DNA of 64,000 bases from positions 62,001 to 126,000 of the forward strand of contig NZ_CAJQYY010000010.1 of NCBI RefSeq assembly GCF_907164575.1, given 5' to 3'. The translations under genes were made by a program, and so were the position numbers. This DNA is from Paraburkholderia gardini (GTDB taxonomy: Bacteria > Pseudomonadota > Gammaproteobacteria > Burkholderiales > Burkholderiaceae). Of this stretch, positions 1 to 8,530 are shown in pieces; positions within the stretch are counted from its first letter, which is position 1, and each line of letters opens with the position of its first letter. The notes under the pieces are model-generated. The model ran no database searches. It saw only the letters and a program-made list of their open reading frames with translations, and had not been told where the DNA came from.

Positions 1-664
1 CTTCCTTCGTCACGTGCCCGACCATGATGATCGCCGTGCCCGACTGCTTGGCGACACGCGTCAGTTGCGCCGCGCACTCGCGGACCTGCGCGACGGAGCC
101 CGGCGCCGAAGTCAGTGCATCGGAATAGATCGTCTGGATCGAATCGATGACGGCCACGTCGGGCCGCTCGGCCTCGATCGTCGCCTGGATTTTCTCCAGC
201 TGGATTTCGGCGAGAAGCTTGAGTTCGCCCGCCTTCGATTGCGGATCGAGCAGCGAAAGCCGCTGCGCGCGCAGTGCGATCTGCGCCGCGGATTCTTCGC
301 CGCTCACATAGAGCGCGCGTCGTTCGCTGGCGATTTCGCCGAGCGACTGCAACAGCAGCGTCGATTTGCCGATGCCCGGATCGCCACCGATCAGCACCAC
401 GCCACCCGCGACGAGGCCGCCGCCCAGCACGCGATCGAATTCGCTGACGCCGGTCGAAAACCGCGGCACATCGGAGGCTTCGATATCGGCGAGACGCTGA
501 ACCGGCGCATTTTTCGCAATCGACTGGAAGCGGTTTGCCGAAGCCGATTCCGCGATGGTTTCCACCAGCGTGTTCCACGCGCCGCACGCCGGACACTGCC
601 CCTGCCATTTAGGCGCCTGCCCGCCGCACTCGGTGCAGGTGTACAACGTTTTCTGTTTAGCCAC
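1..664 (-). CDS. radA: DNA repair protein RadA, C-terminus beyond window
   Basis: RadA is a RecA-like ATPase that promotes branch migration during recombinational repair. The visible part is the first 221 residues; the gene runs off the left edge, so the Lon-like C-terminal domain is not seen. The N-terminus carries a four-cysteine zinc finger (YTCTECGG then CPACGAW), followed by the Walker A motif GGDPGIGKST and a VIDSIQT Walker B strand. The start is a GTG (positions 664-662) reading VAKQKTLYTC, the usual RadA N-terminus; no ATG lies upstream in frame near it. It begins 45 bases after the alr stop on the same strand, so alr and radA probably share a transcript. Confidence 0.95.
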   Translation of the reverse strand, partial: MAKQKTLYTCTECGGQAPKWQGQCPACGAWNTLVETIAESASANRFQSIAKNAPVQRLADIEASDVPRFSTGVSEFDRVLGGGLVAGGVVLIGGDPGIGKSTLLLQSLGEIASERRALYVSGEESAAQIALRAQRLSLLDPQSKAGELKLLAEIQLEKIQATIEAERPDVAVIDSIQTIYSDALTSAPGSVAQVRECAAQLTRVAKQSGTAIIMVGHVTKE

Positions 665-709
665 GCGCCTTCCTGTTACTGCGTTTTCTGCCTGTCCATA
701 TCGGAAAAG

Positions 710-1780
710 TCATTCGGCGCGCACCGGCACGCGCGGCGCGACGGCGCACATCAGTTCATAACCGATCGTGCCGCAAGCCCGCGCGACATCGTCGATCGGG
801 AGTGCCGCCCCCCACAGTTCGACGCGCGAGCCGACACTCGCTGTCGGGCATGGCGTGAGGTCGACGGTAATCATGTCCATCGACACACGTCCGACAAGCC
901 GTGTCAGCACACCGTCGACGATCACCGGCGTGCCTTCGGGCGCCGTGCGTGAATAGCCGTCCGCGTAACCGCAGGCAACCACGCCGACACGCATCGGCCC
1001 ACGCGCGGCGAACGTCGAACCATAGCCGATTGTCTGGCCTTCCGAGACCATCTGCGTGGCGATCAGCTCGGAGGCAAGCGTCATGGCGGGCTGCAGCCCC
1101 GTGCCCTCGATCGCGGCGGTAACGCCCGACGGCGACGCGCCGTACAGGATGATGCCGGGTCGCACCCAGTCGAAGTGCGCTTCCGGATGCCACAGGGTGG
1201 CCGCGGAGTTCGCGAGGCTGCGCGCGCCGGCAATGCCTTGCGCGCCGCGCTCGAACGCTTCCATCTGATACGTGATGCCACGCTCGCCGTCCGCATCCGA
1301 AAAATGGGTCATCAGCGTGATCTGGCCGACACCCTGACAGGCACGCGCCCGTTCCCACGCAGCCCGGTAGCGTTCCGGCGTGTACCCGAGCCGGTTCATG
1401 CCGCTGTTCATCTTGAGCTGGATATTGACCGGCTTCGACAGCCGCGCCATTTCCAGCATCCGCATCTGTTCATCGGAATGCACCGCCGTGGTCAGGCTGT
1501 AGCGATCGATAACGTCAATATCCGTTGGGCGGAAGAAGCCTTCGAGCAGGAGAATCGGACCGGCCCAACCCAGTTCACGCAACTTCACGGCCTCTTCGAG
1601 GTCGAGCAGGCCGAAACCATCGGTGGCGCGCAGGCCCGGAAACACGCGCGCGAGCCCGTGTCCATATGCGTTGGCCTTGACGACGGCCCAGATGCGGGAC
1701 TTCGGCGCATAACGGCGGGCAACGGCAAGATTGTTGGCGAGAGCGGAGGTATGAATGGTGGCTGAGAGCGGACGCGGCAT
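710..1780 (-). CDS. alr: Alanine racemase
   Basis: PLP-dependent alanine racemase, converting L- and D-alanine to supply D-Ala for peptidoglycan. The 356-residue length fits the Alr/DadX family. The PLP lysine sits in [11 protein letters not shown] (K35), the second catalytic base is the tyrosine of GYGSTF (about Y253), and the carboxylate-binding region SMDMITVD is near the C-terminus. The ATG at 1780 gives the typical start [10 protein letters not shown]. The gene is upstream of radA on the same strand and divergent from lplT. Whether it is the biosynthetic or catabolic isozyme cannot be told from sequence alone; no dadA gene is next to it. Confidence 0.96.
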   Translation of the reverse strand: MPRPLSATIHTSALANNLAVARRYAPKSRIWAVVKANAYGHGLARVFPGLRATDGFGLLDLEEAVKLRELGWAGPILLLEGFFRPTDIDVIDRYSLTTAVHSDEQMRMLEMARLSKPVNIQLKMNSGMNRLGYTPERYRAAWERARACQGVGQITLMTHFSDADGERGITYQMEAFERGAQGIAGARSLANSAATLWHPEAHFDWVRPGIILYGASPSGVTAAIEGTGLQPAMTLASELIATQMVSEGQTIGYGSTFAARGPMRVGVVACGYADGYSRTAPEGTPVIVDGVLTRLVGRVSMDMITVDLTPCPTASVGSRVELWGAALPIDDVARACGTIGYELMCAVAPRVPVRAE

Positions 1781-1896
1781 GGGATATTTTCGTAAAGACG
1801 CTTGCGAATCAGGAGCTTACACGGCGTTTTCAGCGCGCCGGAGGCCGCCGGACGGTGCGATCGAGGATTCTGCTAGTCTGAATGCGCCTATTTTCA

Positions 1897-1905
1897 TGAT
1901 ATAAA
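1897..1905 (+). promoter_or_regulatory. Possible extended -10 promoter for lplT
   Basis: The sequence TGATATAAA fits an extended -10 (TGN before a TATAAA box). A matching -35 is weak (TCTGAA about 17 bases upstream). It would start transcription near 1912, about 87 bases before the chosen lplT start. This is a pattern match only. Confidence 0.35.
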
Positions 1906-1998
1906 GCCGTGCGCACAACCCATTTCGAACGGCATAAGCCCGGACACTTTGCACACGGCCGGGGCGGACGGACCGCAGCGAGGACAGCATCGCATCAG

Positions 1999-3306
1999 AT
2001 GAAAAAAGGTTTTTACACCATCATGGCCGCGCAGTTTTTTTCGTCGCTGGCTGACAATGCGCTCCTGATTGCTGCTATTGCGCTGCTGAAAGACCTTCAC
2101 GCCCCAAACTGGATGACGCCGCTGCTCAAGCTGTTCTTTGTGCTGTCGTACGTCGTTCTTGCTGCCTTCGTCGGCGCTTTCGCCGATTCGCGCCCCAAAG
2201 GTCGCGTGATGTTCGTCACGAACACCATCAAGGTGCTCGGCTGCTTCACGATGCTGACCGGCGCGCACCCACTGATTGCCTACGGCATCGTGGGCTTCGG
2301 CGCCGCAGCCTACTCGCCGGCCAAGTATGGCATCCTCACCGAACTGCTGCCGCCCGACCGGCTCGTCGCCGCGAACGGCTGGATCGAAGGCACGACCGTC
2401 GGGTCGATCATCCTCGGCACGGTGCTGGGCGGTGCGCTGATCAGTCCGCACATTGCCGCGCCGATCCTCAGGCACCACATTCCCACGATAAATACACCCG
2501 CCGAAGCCGCGATGCTCGTGATCATGGTGTTCTACGTGATCGCAGCGCTCTTCAATCTGCGCATTCCCGACACCGGCGCCCGCTATCCGAAACAGGAGCG
2601 CGGCCCGATCAAGCTCGTCACCGATTTCGCCGACTGCTTTCTGGTGCTGTGGCGCGACAAGCTCGGCCAGATTTCGCTCGCGGTCACGACGCTCTTCTGG
2701 GGCGCAGGCGCGACGCTGCAGTTCATCGTGCTGAAGTGGGCGGAGGTGTCGCTAGGCATGTCGCTGTCGGAAGGTGCGATCCTGCAGGCCGTCGTGGCCG
2801 TCGGCGTGGCGGCGGGCGCGATGATCGCGGCCGGGAAGGTGCCGCTCAAGAAATCGCTTTCGGTGCTGCCGGTCGGCATCATGATGGGTATCGCCGTGAT
2901 GCTGATGGCGTTCTATACGAAGTCGATGTTCCCGGCGCACTGGGGCATCTATTTCGGCCGGATGCACGTGCCGGGCTATCTGCTGATTGCGTATCTCTTC
3001 CTGATGGTCGTGGGCGCGCTCTCGGGGTTTTTCGTCGTGCCGATGAACGCGCTCCTGCAGCATCGCGGACACGTGCTGCTTTCGGCCGGCCACTCGATCG
3101 CCGTGCAGAACTTCAACGAGAACCTGTCGGTGCTCGTGATGCTGTGCCTGTACGCTGTGCTGGTATGGCTCGACGTGCCGGTGTCGGCGGTGATCGTGCT
3201 GTTCGGCAGCTTCGTCTGCGTGATGATGTGGTTCGTGATGCGGCGTCATCAGGCGAACCAGCGCGCGTTCGACTCGGTTGCGCTGATCGGCGAAGTCAGG
3301 CACTGA
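1999..3306 (+). CDS. lplT: Lysophospholipid transporter LplT (copy 1)
   Basis: Major facilitator superfamily protein of 435 residues, matching the LplT family that flips lysophospholipids across the inner membrane for re-acylation. The start chosen is the ATG at 1999 (MKKGFYTIMAAQFFSSLADN), because the second copy in this window begins with the same motif; the open frame extends 30 codons further upstream without family support. About 12 hydrophobic segments are visible, with the family motif GFGAAAYSPAKYGILTELLP after the fourth. E. coli places lplT next to aas; no acyltransferase/acyl-ACP synthetase gene is near here. It is followed by thiD 70 bases downstream. A paralogue lies at 45097-46395. 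Confidence 0.9.
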   Translation: MKKGFYTIMAAQFFSSLADNALLIAAIALLKDLHAPNWMTPLLKLFFVLSYVVLAAFVGAFADSRPKGRVMFVTNTIKVLGCFTMLTGAHPLIAYGIVGFGAAAYSPAKYGILTELLPPDRLVAANGWIEGTTVGSIILGTVLGGALISPHIAAPILRHHIPTINTPAEAAMLVIMVFYVIAALFNLRIPDTGARYPKQERGPIKLVTDFADCFLVLWRDKLGQISLAVTTLFWGAGATLQFIVLKWAEVSLGMSLSEGAILQAVVAVGVAAGAMIAAGKVPLKKSLSVLPVGIMMGIAVMLMAFYTKSMFPAHWGIYFGRMHVPGYLLIAYLFLMVVGALSGFFVVPMNALLQHRGHVLLSAGHSIAVQNFNENLSVLVMLCLYAVLVWLDVPVSAVIVLFGSFVCVMMWFVMRRHQANQRAFDSVALIGEVRH

Positions 3307-3376
3307 CGGCACGCGGCACGCCAGCCGCGCGCCTGCCCCGGCCACACGCGTCCTTCTTCTTTTCCGCACGCTTCCC

Positions 3377-4183
3377 ATGACTCAAGCAATTCCTCACGTC
3401 CTGACGATCGCCGGCTCCGATTCGGGCGGCGGCGCGGGCATCCAGGCCGACCTCAAGGCGTTTTCCGCGCTCGGCGCATATGGCGCAAGCGTCATCACCG
3501 CGCTGACCGCGCAGAACACGCGCGGCGTGACGGCGATCCATACGCCGGACCCGGCGTTCATCACGGCGCAACTCGACGCCGTGTTCGACGACATCCGGAT
3601 CGACGCGGTCAAGATCGGCATGCTCGCCAACGCCGGCATCGCGCATGCGGTCGCCGAAGCGTTGCGCCGTTATCGTCCGGAGCACATCGTGCTCGACACC
3701 GTGATGATCTCGAAGAGCAATCACGCGTTGCTGGCCCCGGACGCCGTCGCGGCGGTGCGCGACGAACTGTTGCCGCTCGCCACCCTGCTCACGCCGAACC
3801 TGCCGGAAGCAGCCGCGCTGCTGGGCGAAGCCGCCGCCACCGACGAAGCCGCGATGATCCGTCAGGGCGAAGCGCTGCGCGCGCTCGGCGCGCGCGCGGT
3901 GCTGATGAAAGGCGGCCACCTCGCCTCTGCGGACAGCCCCGACTGGCTGATTCAGGAGAGCGGCACGCTGCGTCTCGGCGGCCCACGCGTGCCGGTGAAA
4001 AATACCCACGGAACGGGCTGCACGCTGTCGTCGGCGATCGCGGCGTTGATTCCACAACGAAGCGATCTGGCAAGCGCGGTCGCGGACGCGAAACTGTACC
4101 TGACCGGCGCGCTCGAACAGAGCGACCGGCTGGACGTCGGTAGTGGCGTCGGGCCGGTGCATCATTTTTATCGCTGGTGGTAA
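3377..4183 (+). CDS. thiD: Hydroxymethylpyrimidine/phosphomethylpyrimidine kinase
   Basis: ThiD phosphorylates hydroxymethylpyrimidine (and its monophosphate) in thiamine synthesis. The 268-residue ribokinase-fold protein has the N-terminal substrate motif [20 protein letters not shown] and the C-terminal anion-hole motif [15 protein letters not shown], with the catalytic cysteine in GTGC. The ATG at 3377 starts right at the conserved N-terminus. It could be co-transcribed with lplT, although the two functions are unrelated. It is convergent with the DUF1853 gene; the 97-base gap holds only GC-rich sequence. Confidence 0.95.
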   Translation: MTQAIPHVLTIAGSDSGGGAGIQADLKAFSALGAYGASVITALTAQNTRGVTAIHTPDPAFITAQLDAVFDDIRIDAVKIGMLANAGIAHAVAEALRRYRPEHIVLDTVMISKSNHALLAPDAVAAVRDELLPLATLLTPNLPEAAALLGEAAATDEAAMIRQGEALRALGARAVLMKGGHLASADSPDWLIQESGTLRLGGPRVPVKNTHGTGCTLSSAIAALIPQRSDLASAVADAKLYLTGALEQSDRLDVGSGVGPVHHFYRWW

Positions 4184-4280
4184 GGGCGGCTGTTGATCGT
4201 ACCCACGTGACCGGGCCGGTCAGACGCGATGTCGATCATCGCCAGTTCCGGGACGCCGGTGGCGCCGCCGGCGAACACGG

Positions 4281-5279
4281 TCACTGACGCGCGAACGCCT
4301 GGCCGCGCCGCGGCCACTCATCAGGCACGACGAAGCCGCGCGACTGTTCGATCCACCGGCCAGCTTCATCGCGTACGAACGAAGCCACCATCGTCGGACC
4401 GGTCTGCCGTTCGATCTGATTGAGTAGCGGGGCGGCATCCACGAATATCGTTTCCGGCGATGGCTCACTTGCATCGCCCACCTCGTAACGCCGGGGTGCC
4501 AGCCATGCGAGACGCGGCAGCACCTTCCACACCGCAGCAGCCTGAGTCGCCGCCAATGCCGGCCAGTCCGCGCGGGTCGCCCACCAGCCGCGCGCGTGGG
4601 CCGGATCGATCTGCGGCGCTTCCTGCCCCGCCCCCGTTTCGTTCCCGGTCGCGCCGTAGAACAGCCAGCCCTTGATCAGCATCGCCGGCTCCCATGGGCC
4701 GCGATGCCCGAGCGTCGCGAATTCTTCGCGCGCGCTGAGCGGCAATTGATGATCAAGAAGATGCGACAGTTTCAGATCGAAGCGGTCCTGCAGATTCGGG
4801 CCGATGTAGTCCGCGAGTTGCGCGCGACCGTCGCCGGCATGCAGGTAGCACTTCACGGCCAGTTCCCAATGCAGACGCCGGCCACTGGCCGTCTCCACCA
4901 GAAAATCGCACTCGCCGAGCGTCACACCTGCACGCCGTAACGCGACGTTCGCGGCGACGAGCCGCGCGGCCGGCCCATGTTGAAGAAACCAGCTGAGCAG
5001 ACACTCGGCGTAACGGCCTAACCGCGTGATCCGCGACGCGGCGATATACCGGTGCAGACTATCTGGATCGGCATCGAGCGCGTGCAGCCAGGCGACGGTT
5101 GCCGCTTCTTCGGCCGGCGTTTCAAAGAGGCGCGCGAGCATGCCAGCGGGTGGTTGCGCGCGCAACAGATCCGGGCTGAACAGCAGCCACGCGAGATCAC
5201 GTACGACAGCATCGCGCAACAGGTCGAACCGCGCGCCCGGCGCTGCGGCATCCGCCACCGGCCCGGGCGCGGCGTTCAT
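4281..5279 (-). CDS. DUF1853 family protein, possible PD-(D/E)XK-like fold
   Basis: A 332-residue protein of the DUF1853 family, function unknown. Seen directly: an acidic/hydrophobic core with GECDFLVE at about residues 122-129 and HWELAVKCYL at about 137-146, preceded by a helix RLGRYAECLLSW (residues 86-97). This order (helix Glu, acidic strand, then Glu and Lys on the next strand) resembles the PD-(D/E)XK nuclease core, though the E139/K143 spacing is not the canonical ExK. I recall the family being grouped in that clan, but could not check. The ATG (5279-5277) overlaps the glycosylase TGA in a TGATG, so translation is coupled to the upstream DNA glycosylase. No signal peptide or membrane segment. 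Confidence 0.85.
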   Translation of the reverse strand: MNAAPGPVADAAAPGARFDLLRDAVVRDLAWLLFSPDLLRAQPPAGMLARLFETPAEEAATVAWLHALDADPDSLHRYIAASRITRLGRYAECLLSWFLQHGPAARLVAANVALRRAGVTLGECDFLVETASGRRLHWELAVKCYLHAGDGRAQLADYIGPNLQDRFDLKLSHLLDHQLPLSAREEFATLGHRGPWEPAMLIKGWLFYGATGNETGAGQEAPQIDPAHARGWWATRADWPALAATQAAAVWKVLPRLAWLAPRRYEVGDASEPSPETIFVDAAPLLNQIERQTGPTMVASFVRDEAGRWIEQSRGFVVPDEWPRRGQAFARQ

Positions 5280-6178
5280 CAGCGGGGCGGCGCGCCGGCC
5301 GTCTTCTGCCACGTATCGCGAGCGAGACACAGGTCGGCCCAGGCTTTCGCCTTGTCCGGCAGACTGCGCAACAGATACGCGGGGTGATACGTGACGATGA
5401 CGGGCACGCCTTCGTATTCGTGCACGCGACCGCGCAGCGACGAGATGCTGGCCTGGGTCTTCAAGAGGCTCTGCGCGGCAAAGCGGCCGAGCGCGACGAT
5501 GACCTTCGGCTTCACGAGCGATACCTGGCGCTGAAGATACGGCTCGCAGCGCGCGACTTCGTCGGGCTCGGGATTGCGGTTGCCGGGCGGCCGGCACTTG
5601 ATCACGTTCGCGATGTACACGTTCGTGTCGCGCGCGAGCGTCAGCGAACGCAGCATGTTGTCGAGCAGCTTGCCCGCCTGGCCGACAAACGGTTCACCGA
5701 GACGGTCCTCGTTTTCACCGGGCGCTTCGCCGATCAGCATCCAGTCGGCATTGCGATCGCCGACGCCAAAGACCGTGTTCGTCCGCTTCTCACACAGACG
5801 GCAACGCTCGCAGGCAGCGACGCGCGCACTGAGCGTATCCCAGTCGAGCGTGGCGACGCTGGTGCTGGTGTCTGCCTGCGCATCGACGACGATGCGGTTT
5901 GTCCGGGTGAGGACCGGGGGTTCGGCGGATACATCGTCGAGCCATGCCGATTCGTCCGCGCCTGCTGGCGGTTGCTGAATGCGGGTGCTCATGCCCGCTT
6001 CGCGCGGCGACGTGTCCTGTAGCGAAAGCGTCGTTCCGGCCGAACCGGAGGCTTCGGTTGTGCTGGCTGTACTGACTGCCTCGACCGATGCGGTCGTTTC
6101 GACGGACGGCCGCATGCCGCGGCGCACCCACATCGGCGCGAGGCCGAGTTCTTCCAGCGCGGATTCAGAGAACGTCAT
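5279..6178 (-). CDS. Uracil-DNA glycosylase, family 4/5 type (Fe-S)
   Basis: Removes uracil from DNA as the first step of base excision repair. The C-terminal 200 residues hold the glycosylase domain: cysteine ligands in CERCRLCEKR, motif 1 GEAPGENEDRLGEPFVG, and the C-terminal motif TYHPAYLLRS. These fit the Fe-S-containing family 4 group rather than classical Ung. About the first 100 residues are a low-complexity Thr/Ser/Ala-rich extension of unclear role. The ATG at 6178 is preferred over a TTG at 6196 because AGGAG lies nine bases upstream. It overlaps the rimI 3' end by 14 bases and its TGA overlaps the DUF1853 start, giving one coupled transcript. Confidence 0.92.
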   Translation of the reverse strand: MTFSESALEELGLAPMWVRRGMRPSVETTASVEAVSTASTTEASGSAGTTLSLQDTSPREAGMSTRIQQPPAGADESAWLDDVSAEPPVLTRTNRIVVDAQADTSTSVATLDWDTLSARVAACERCRLCEKRTNTVFGVGDRNADWMLIGEAPGENEDRLGEPFVGQAGKLLDNMLRSLTLARDTNVYIANVIKCRPPGNRNPEPDEVARCEPYLQRQVSLVKPKVIVALGRFAAQSLLKTQASISSLRGRVHEYEGVPVIVTYHPAYLLRSLPDKAKAWADLCLARDTWQKTAGAPPR

Positions 6179-6659
6179 CTGCGCCCTCTCCTGCAAACGA
6201 AAAACGCATCACGATGGCGTCCTCCCGGCTGCGATGTCGCGCCGGATAATAGTTCTTGCGCCGTCCAATCGACGAAAATCCGAATTGTTCATATAGACGG
6301 ATCGCGCGGTGATTTGAAGGCCGGACTTCCAGCAGCAGGCCATCGAGTTTCCCGGCGCGCGTGATGCGCACCGCTTCTCGCAGCAGCGTGAGACCCGCAC
6401 CCGCGCCTTGCGAAGCAGGTGCGACGCACAGATTCAGCAGATGCATTTCGTCGACCACCGGCATCAGCACGCAATAGCCGATCAGCGCGCCCGTGACGTG
6501 ACGCAGGCAGATCCCGAAATAGCCGTTGCGCAGCGAGTCCGCGAAATTGCCGCGGCTCCACGGAAACTCATACGCGAGTTTCTCGATCGCGGCGACCTCG
6601 TCCAGATCGCCTTCTGTCATCGGCGATACGTAGCGGTCGGCGAGCAGCACGCCGCTCAT
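6165..6659 (-). CDS. rimI: Ribosomal-protein-alanine N-acetyltransferase RimI
   Basis: GNAT-fold acetyltransferase of 164 residues, matching RimI, which acetylates the N-terminal alanine of ribosomal protein S18. The acetyl-CoA loop is in the segment VAPASQGAGAGLTLLREAV (about residues 78-96), followed by RPSNHRAIRLYEQFGF, the typical RimI alpha4 region. The ATG overlaps the tsaB stop as ATGA, so translation is coupled. Pairing of rimI with tsaB is common in proteobacteria, which supports the call over other GNAT enzymes. Confidence 0.92.
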   Translation of the reverse strand: MSGVLLADRYVSPMTEGDLDEVAAIEKLAYEFPWSRGNFADSLRNGYFGICLRHVTGALIGYCVLMPVVDEMHLLNLCVAPASQGAGAGLTLLREAVRITRAGKLDGLLLEVRPSNHRAIRLYEQFGFSSIGRRKNYYPARHRSREDAIVMRFSFAGEGADDVL

Positions 6660-7471
6660 TGGTGGCCCTCACGCAGAACGGTCCGCGCGGCCGGTGCGGT
6701 TCCGGCCTCTTGCGCGGCCTTTGCGGCCATGCGCTCGGCAGTGGTCTGCGCAACCTTGTCGCGGATGTACTCGGGCGCGGCCTGATCCGCCGGCACCGTA
6801 CGGCCCGCGCGGAACGCGCGCAGCGCGACCATCGCGACCGGCATCGCGTGCGGCACGGCTTCACGATCGATCGTGCGCGCGCGCGATGCCGCCACGAGCC
6901 GCTCGCCGAACGCCGCGGCCGCGTTGCCTGCCAGCGTAAACGGCGCGCCGGGAACCGTCATGTTGCCGGGCGCATCGAGCGACGCCGGATGGACCGTGCG
7001 CCACTCATGCTGCACGTCGTCCCATGCGTAATCCGCCCAGTAGACTTCGTCCATGCGCGCGTCGAGCGCGGCCAGCACGCGGTTCGCCGACGGATCGCGC
7101 AGCCGCGCGCTTTCAGCGCACGCGAGCAACGTGCCGACCGGCACGACCGGAATATCGAGGCCGAACGCGAGCCCCTGGGCGACGCCCGTCGCGGTACGCA
7201 GACCCGTGAACGAACCGGGGCCCGCGCCGAATGCGATGGCGTCGCAGTCGGCGAGCGCGAGACCGGCTTCGCCGAAGAGTTCGCGAATCGCCGGCAACAG
7301 GCGCGTGCTGGAGACGGGACCCGTCGCTTCATGTCGCACCCAGACGCGCAAGGAAACGGCGGCCGGATCGACGGGCAAAGCACCGGTGTCCACCTCGGGA
7401 CCGGCGGACAAAAGCGCGACCGAGCAGAATTCGGTCGACGTATCAAGGGCAAGCAGGACGATTCGGGTCAT
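6656..7471 (-). CDS. tsaB: tRNA t6A37 threonylcarbamoyltransferase complex subunit TsaB
   Basis: TsaB partners TsaD and TsaE to place threonylcarbamoyl on A37 of ANN-decoding tRNAs. The ASKHA-like N-terminus reads LLALDTSTEFCSVALL, followed by the family signature FGAGPGSFTGLRTATGVAQG (about residues 72-91). Length is 271 residues from the ATG at 7471; a TTG at 7519 would add 16 residues without family support. It is the first gene of the run tsaB-rimI-UDG-DUF1853 and is divergent from the acyl-CoA-binding protein gene; the promoter must lie in 7472-7659. Confidence 0.94.
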   Translation of the reverse strand: MTRIVLLALDTSTEFCSVALLSAGPEVDTGALPVDPAAVSLRVWVRHEATGPVSSTRLLPAIRELFGEAGLALADCDAIAFGAGPGSFTGLRTATGVAQGLAFGLDIPVVPVGTLLACAESARLRDPSANRVLAALDARMDEVYWADYAWDDVQHEWRTVHPASLDAPGNMTVPGAPFTLAGNAAAAFGERLVAASRARTIDREAVPHAMPVAMVALRAFRAGRTVPADQAAPEYIRDKVAQTTAERMAAKAAQEAGTAPAARTVLREGHQ

Positions 7472-7659
7472 GACCGCTATTGTAATGCGACGCCTCGCGT
7501 TGCCGGAGGCGAACCGCACCGGACATCTCTGGGCGTTGCCAGCGGCGACGCCATCGCCGCCCGGGCCGGGCCGCGCTGTCTGGAGGAATCGCTCCAGCCG
7601 GATGCGCGGCTGAGCTTGTTATGATCACCGGCCGACCTCGACACGCATGGAGAACAAGG

Positions 7660-7938
7660 ATGAGCGACATGAGCAACGTTAGCGCGCTGTTCGCGCAAGC
7701 CCAGGAAGATGTGAAGCAACTGCCGGAGCGTCCGGGCAATCTGACGCTGCTGCGTCTGTACGCGCTGTTCAAGCAGGCCACCGAAGGCGACGTCCACGGC
7801 GACAAACCCGGCTTCACCGACATCGTCGGCAAATACAAGTACGACGCATGGACCGCTCTCAAGGGCACACCGCAGGACGCGGCGAAGCAGCAATATGTCG
7901 AACTGGTCGAATCGCTGAAGAGCGGCGCTTCGGCCTGA
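7660..7938 (+). CDS. Acyl-CoA-binding protein
   Basis: Small (92 residues) acyl-CoA-binding protein, a four-helix cytosolic carrier of long-chain acyl-CoA esters. The family core is visible as LTLLRLYALFKQATEGD followed by KYDAWTALKGTPQDAAKQQY, including the ligand-contacting tyrosine and lysine region. The ATG at 7660 has GGAG seven bases upstream; an upstream in-frame ATG at 7621 lacks one and lengthens the protein beyond the family size. Stands alone on the plus strand. Confidence 0.93.
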   Translation: MSDMSNVSALFAQAQEDVKQLPERPGNLTLLRLYALFKQATEGDVHGDKPGFTDIVGKYKYDAWTALKGTPQDAAKQQYVELVESLKSGASA

Positions 7939-8530
7939 CCTGACGCAAACCGTCAACGCCAGAAAAGCTGCTGGCAGTAATAAGGCATTAAAAACCCATC
8001 GGGGCGGACATGAATATGCGAGCGCCGTCGCCGGTGGTTTTCTTCTCACCGCCGCCCGCTCAGGTCAGATCCCGGCCGCGGCTTCACTGACCCGTTCGGC
8101 CGGACAGCTTCGCCACTTCGAGCCAGCCAGCCTTCCAGGGCCCCAAACGCACCCCGCTTCACCGGCCATTTATGGGATGGTGGCGCAGTGCAGCAAAACC
8201 CTATACAATACGGCTGCGCTTCACTGCTTTGCCCGGCTTTCTTTCCGGCGCGTGGCTGCGCAGCGCCTCGTAGCGTTTTGCTCCAATCCAGTTTAGAACC
8301 TGTCCCCTCCTGCCAGCAGGCCCTCTTTTCGGGCCGTCAAGTACCAGGCTGGCGACAATGCCAATATCGGCTTGTCGCATCCGATACAGCTTCTAACGAA
8401 AAGCTCGCCTTTATTGTTGCGAGCTGCCCCCGTTTTTCGATTTGCTCGCTGCTTCTTTGCTCGCTGAATCCGACGACCTGGGTATGCCGATTGGCGCCGA
8501 CGTTTCATTTCCCGTGTTTCAAGGATTCTC
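7939..8530 (+). other. 592-base intergenic leader before the DEAD-box gene
   Basis: No convincing gene. The stretch contains a TATACAAT box at 8202-8209, a short hairpin GGCCC/GGGCC at 8319-8335, and a small AGCTT/AAGCT inverted repeat near 8388-8406. If the box at 8202 is a -10, the helicase mRNA would have a leader of about 315 bases, long enough for post-transcriptional control of the sort known for cold-induced helicase mRNAs. This is inference. Confidence 0.4.
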
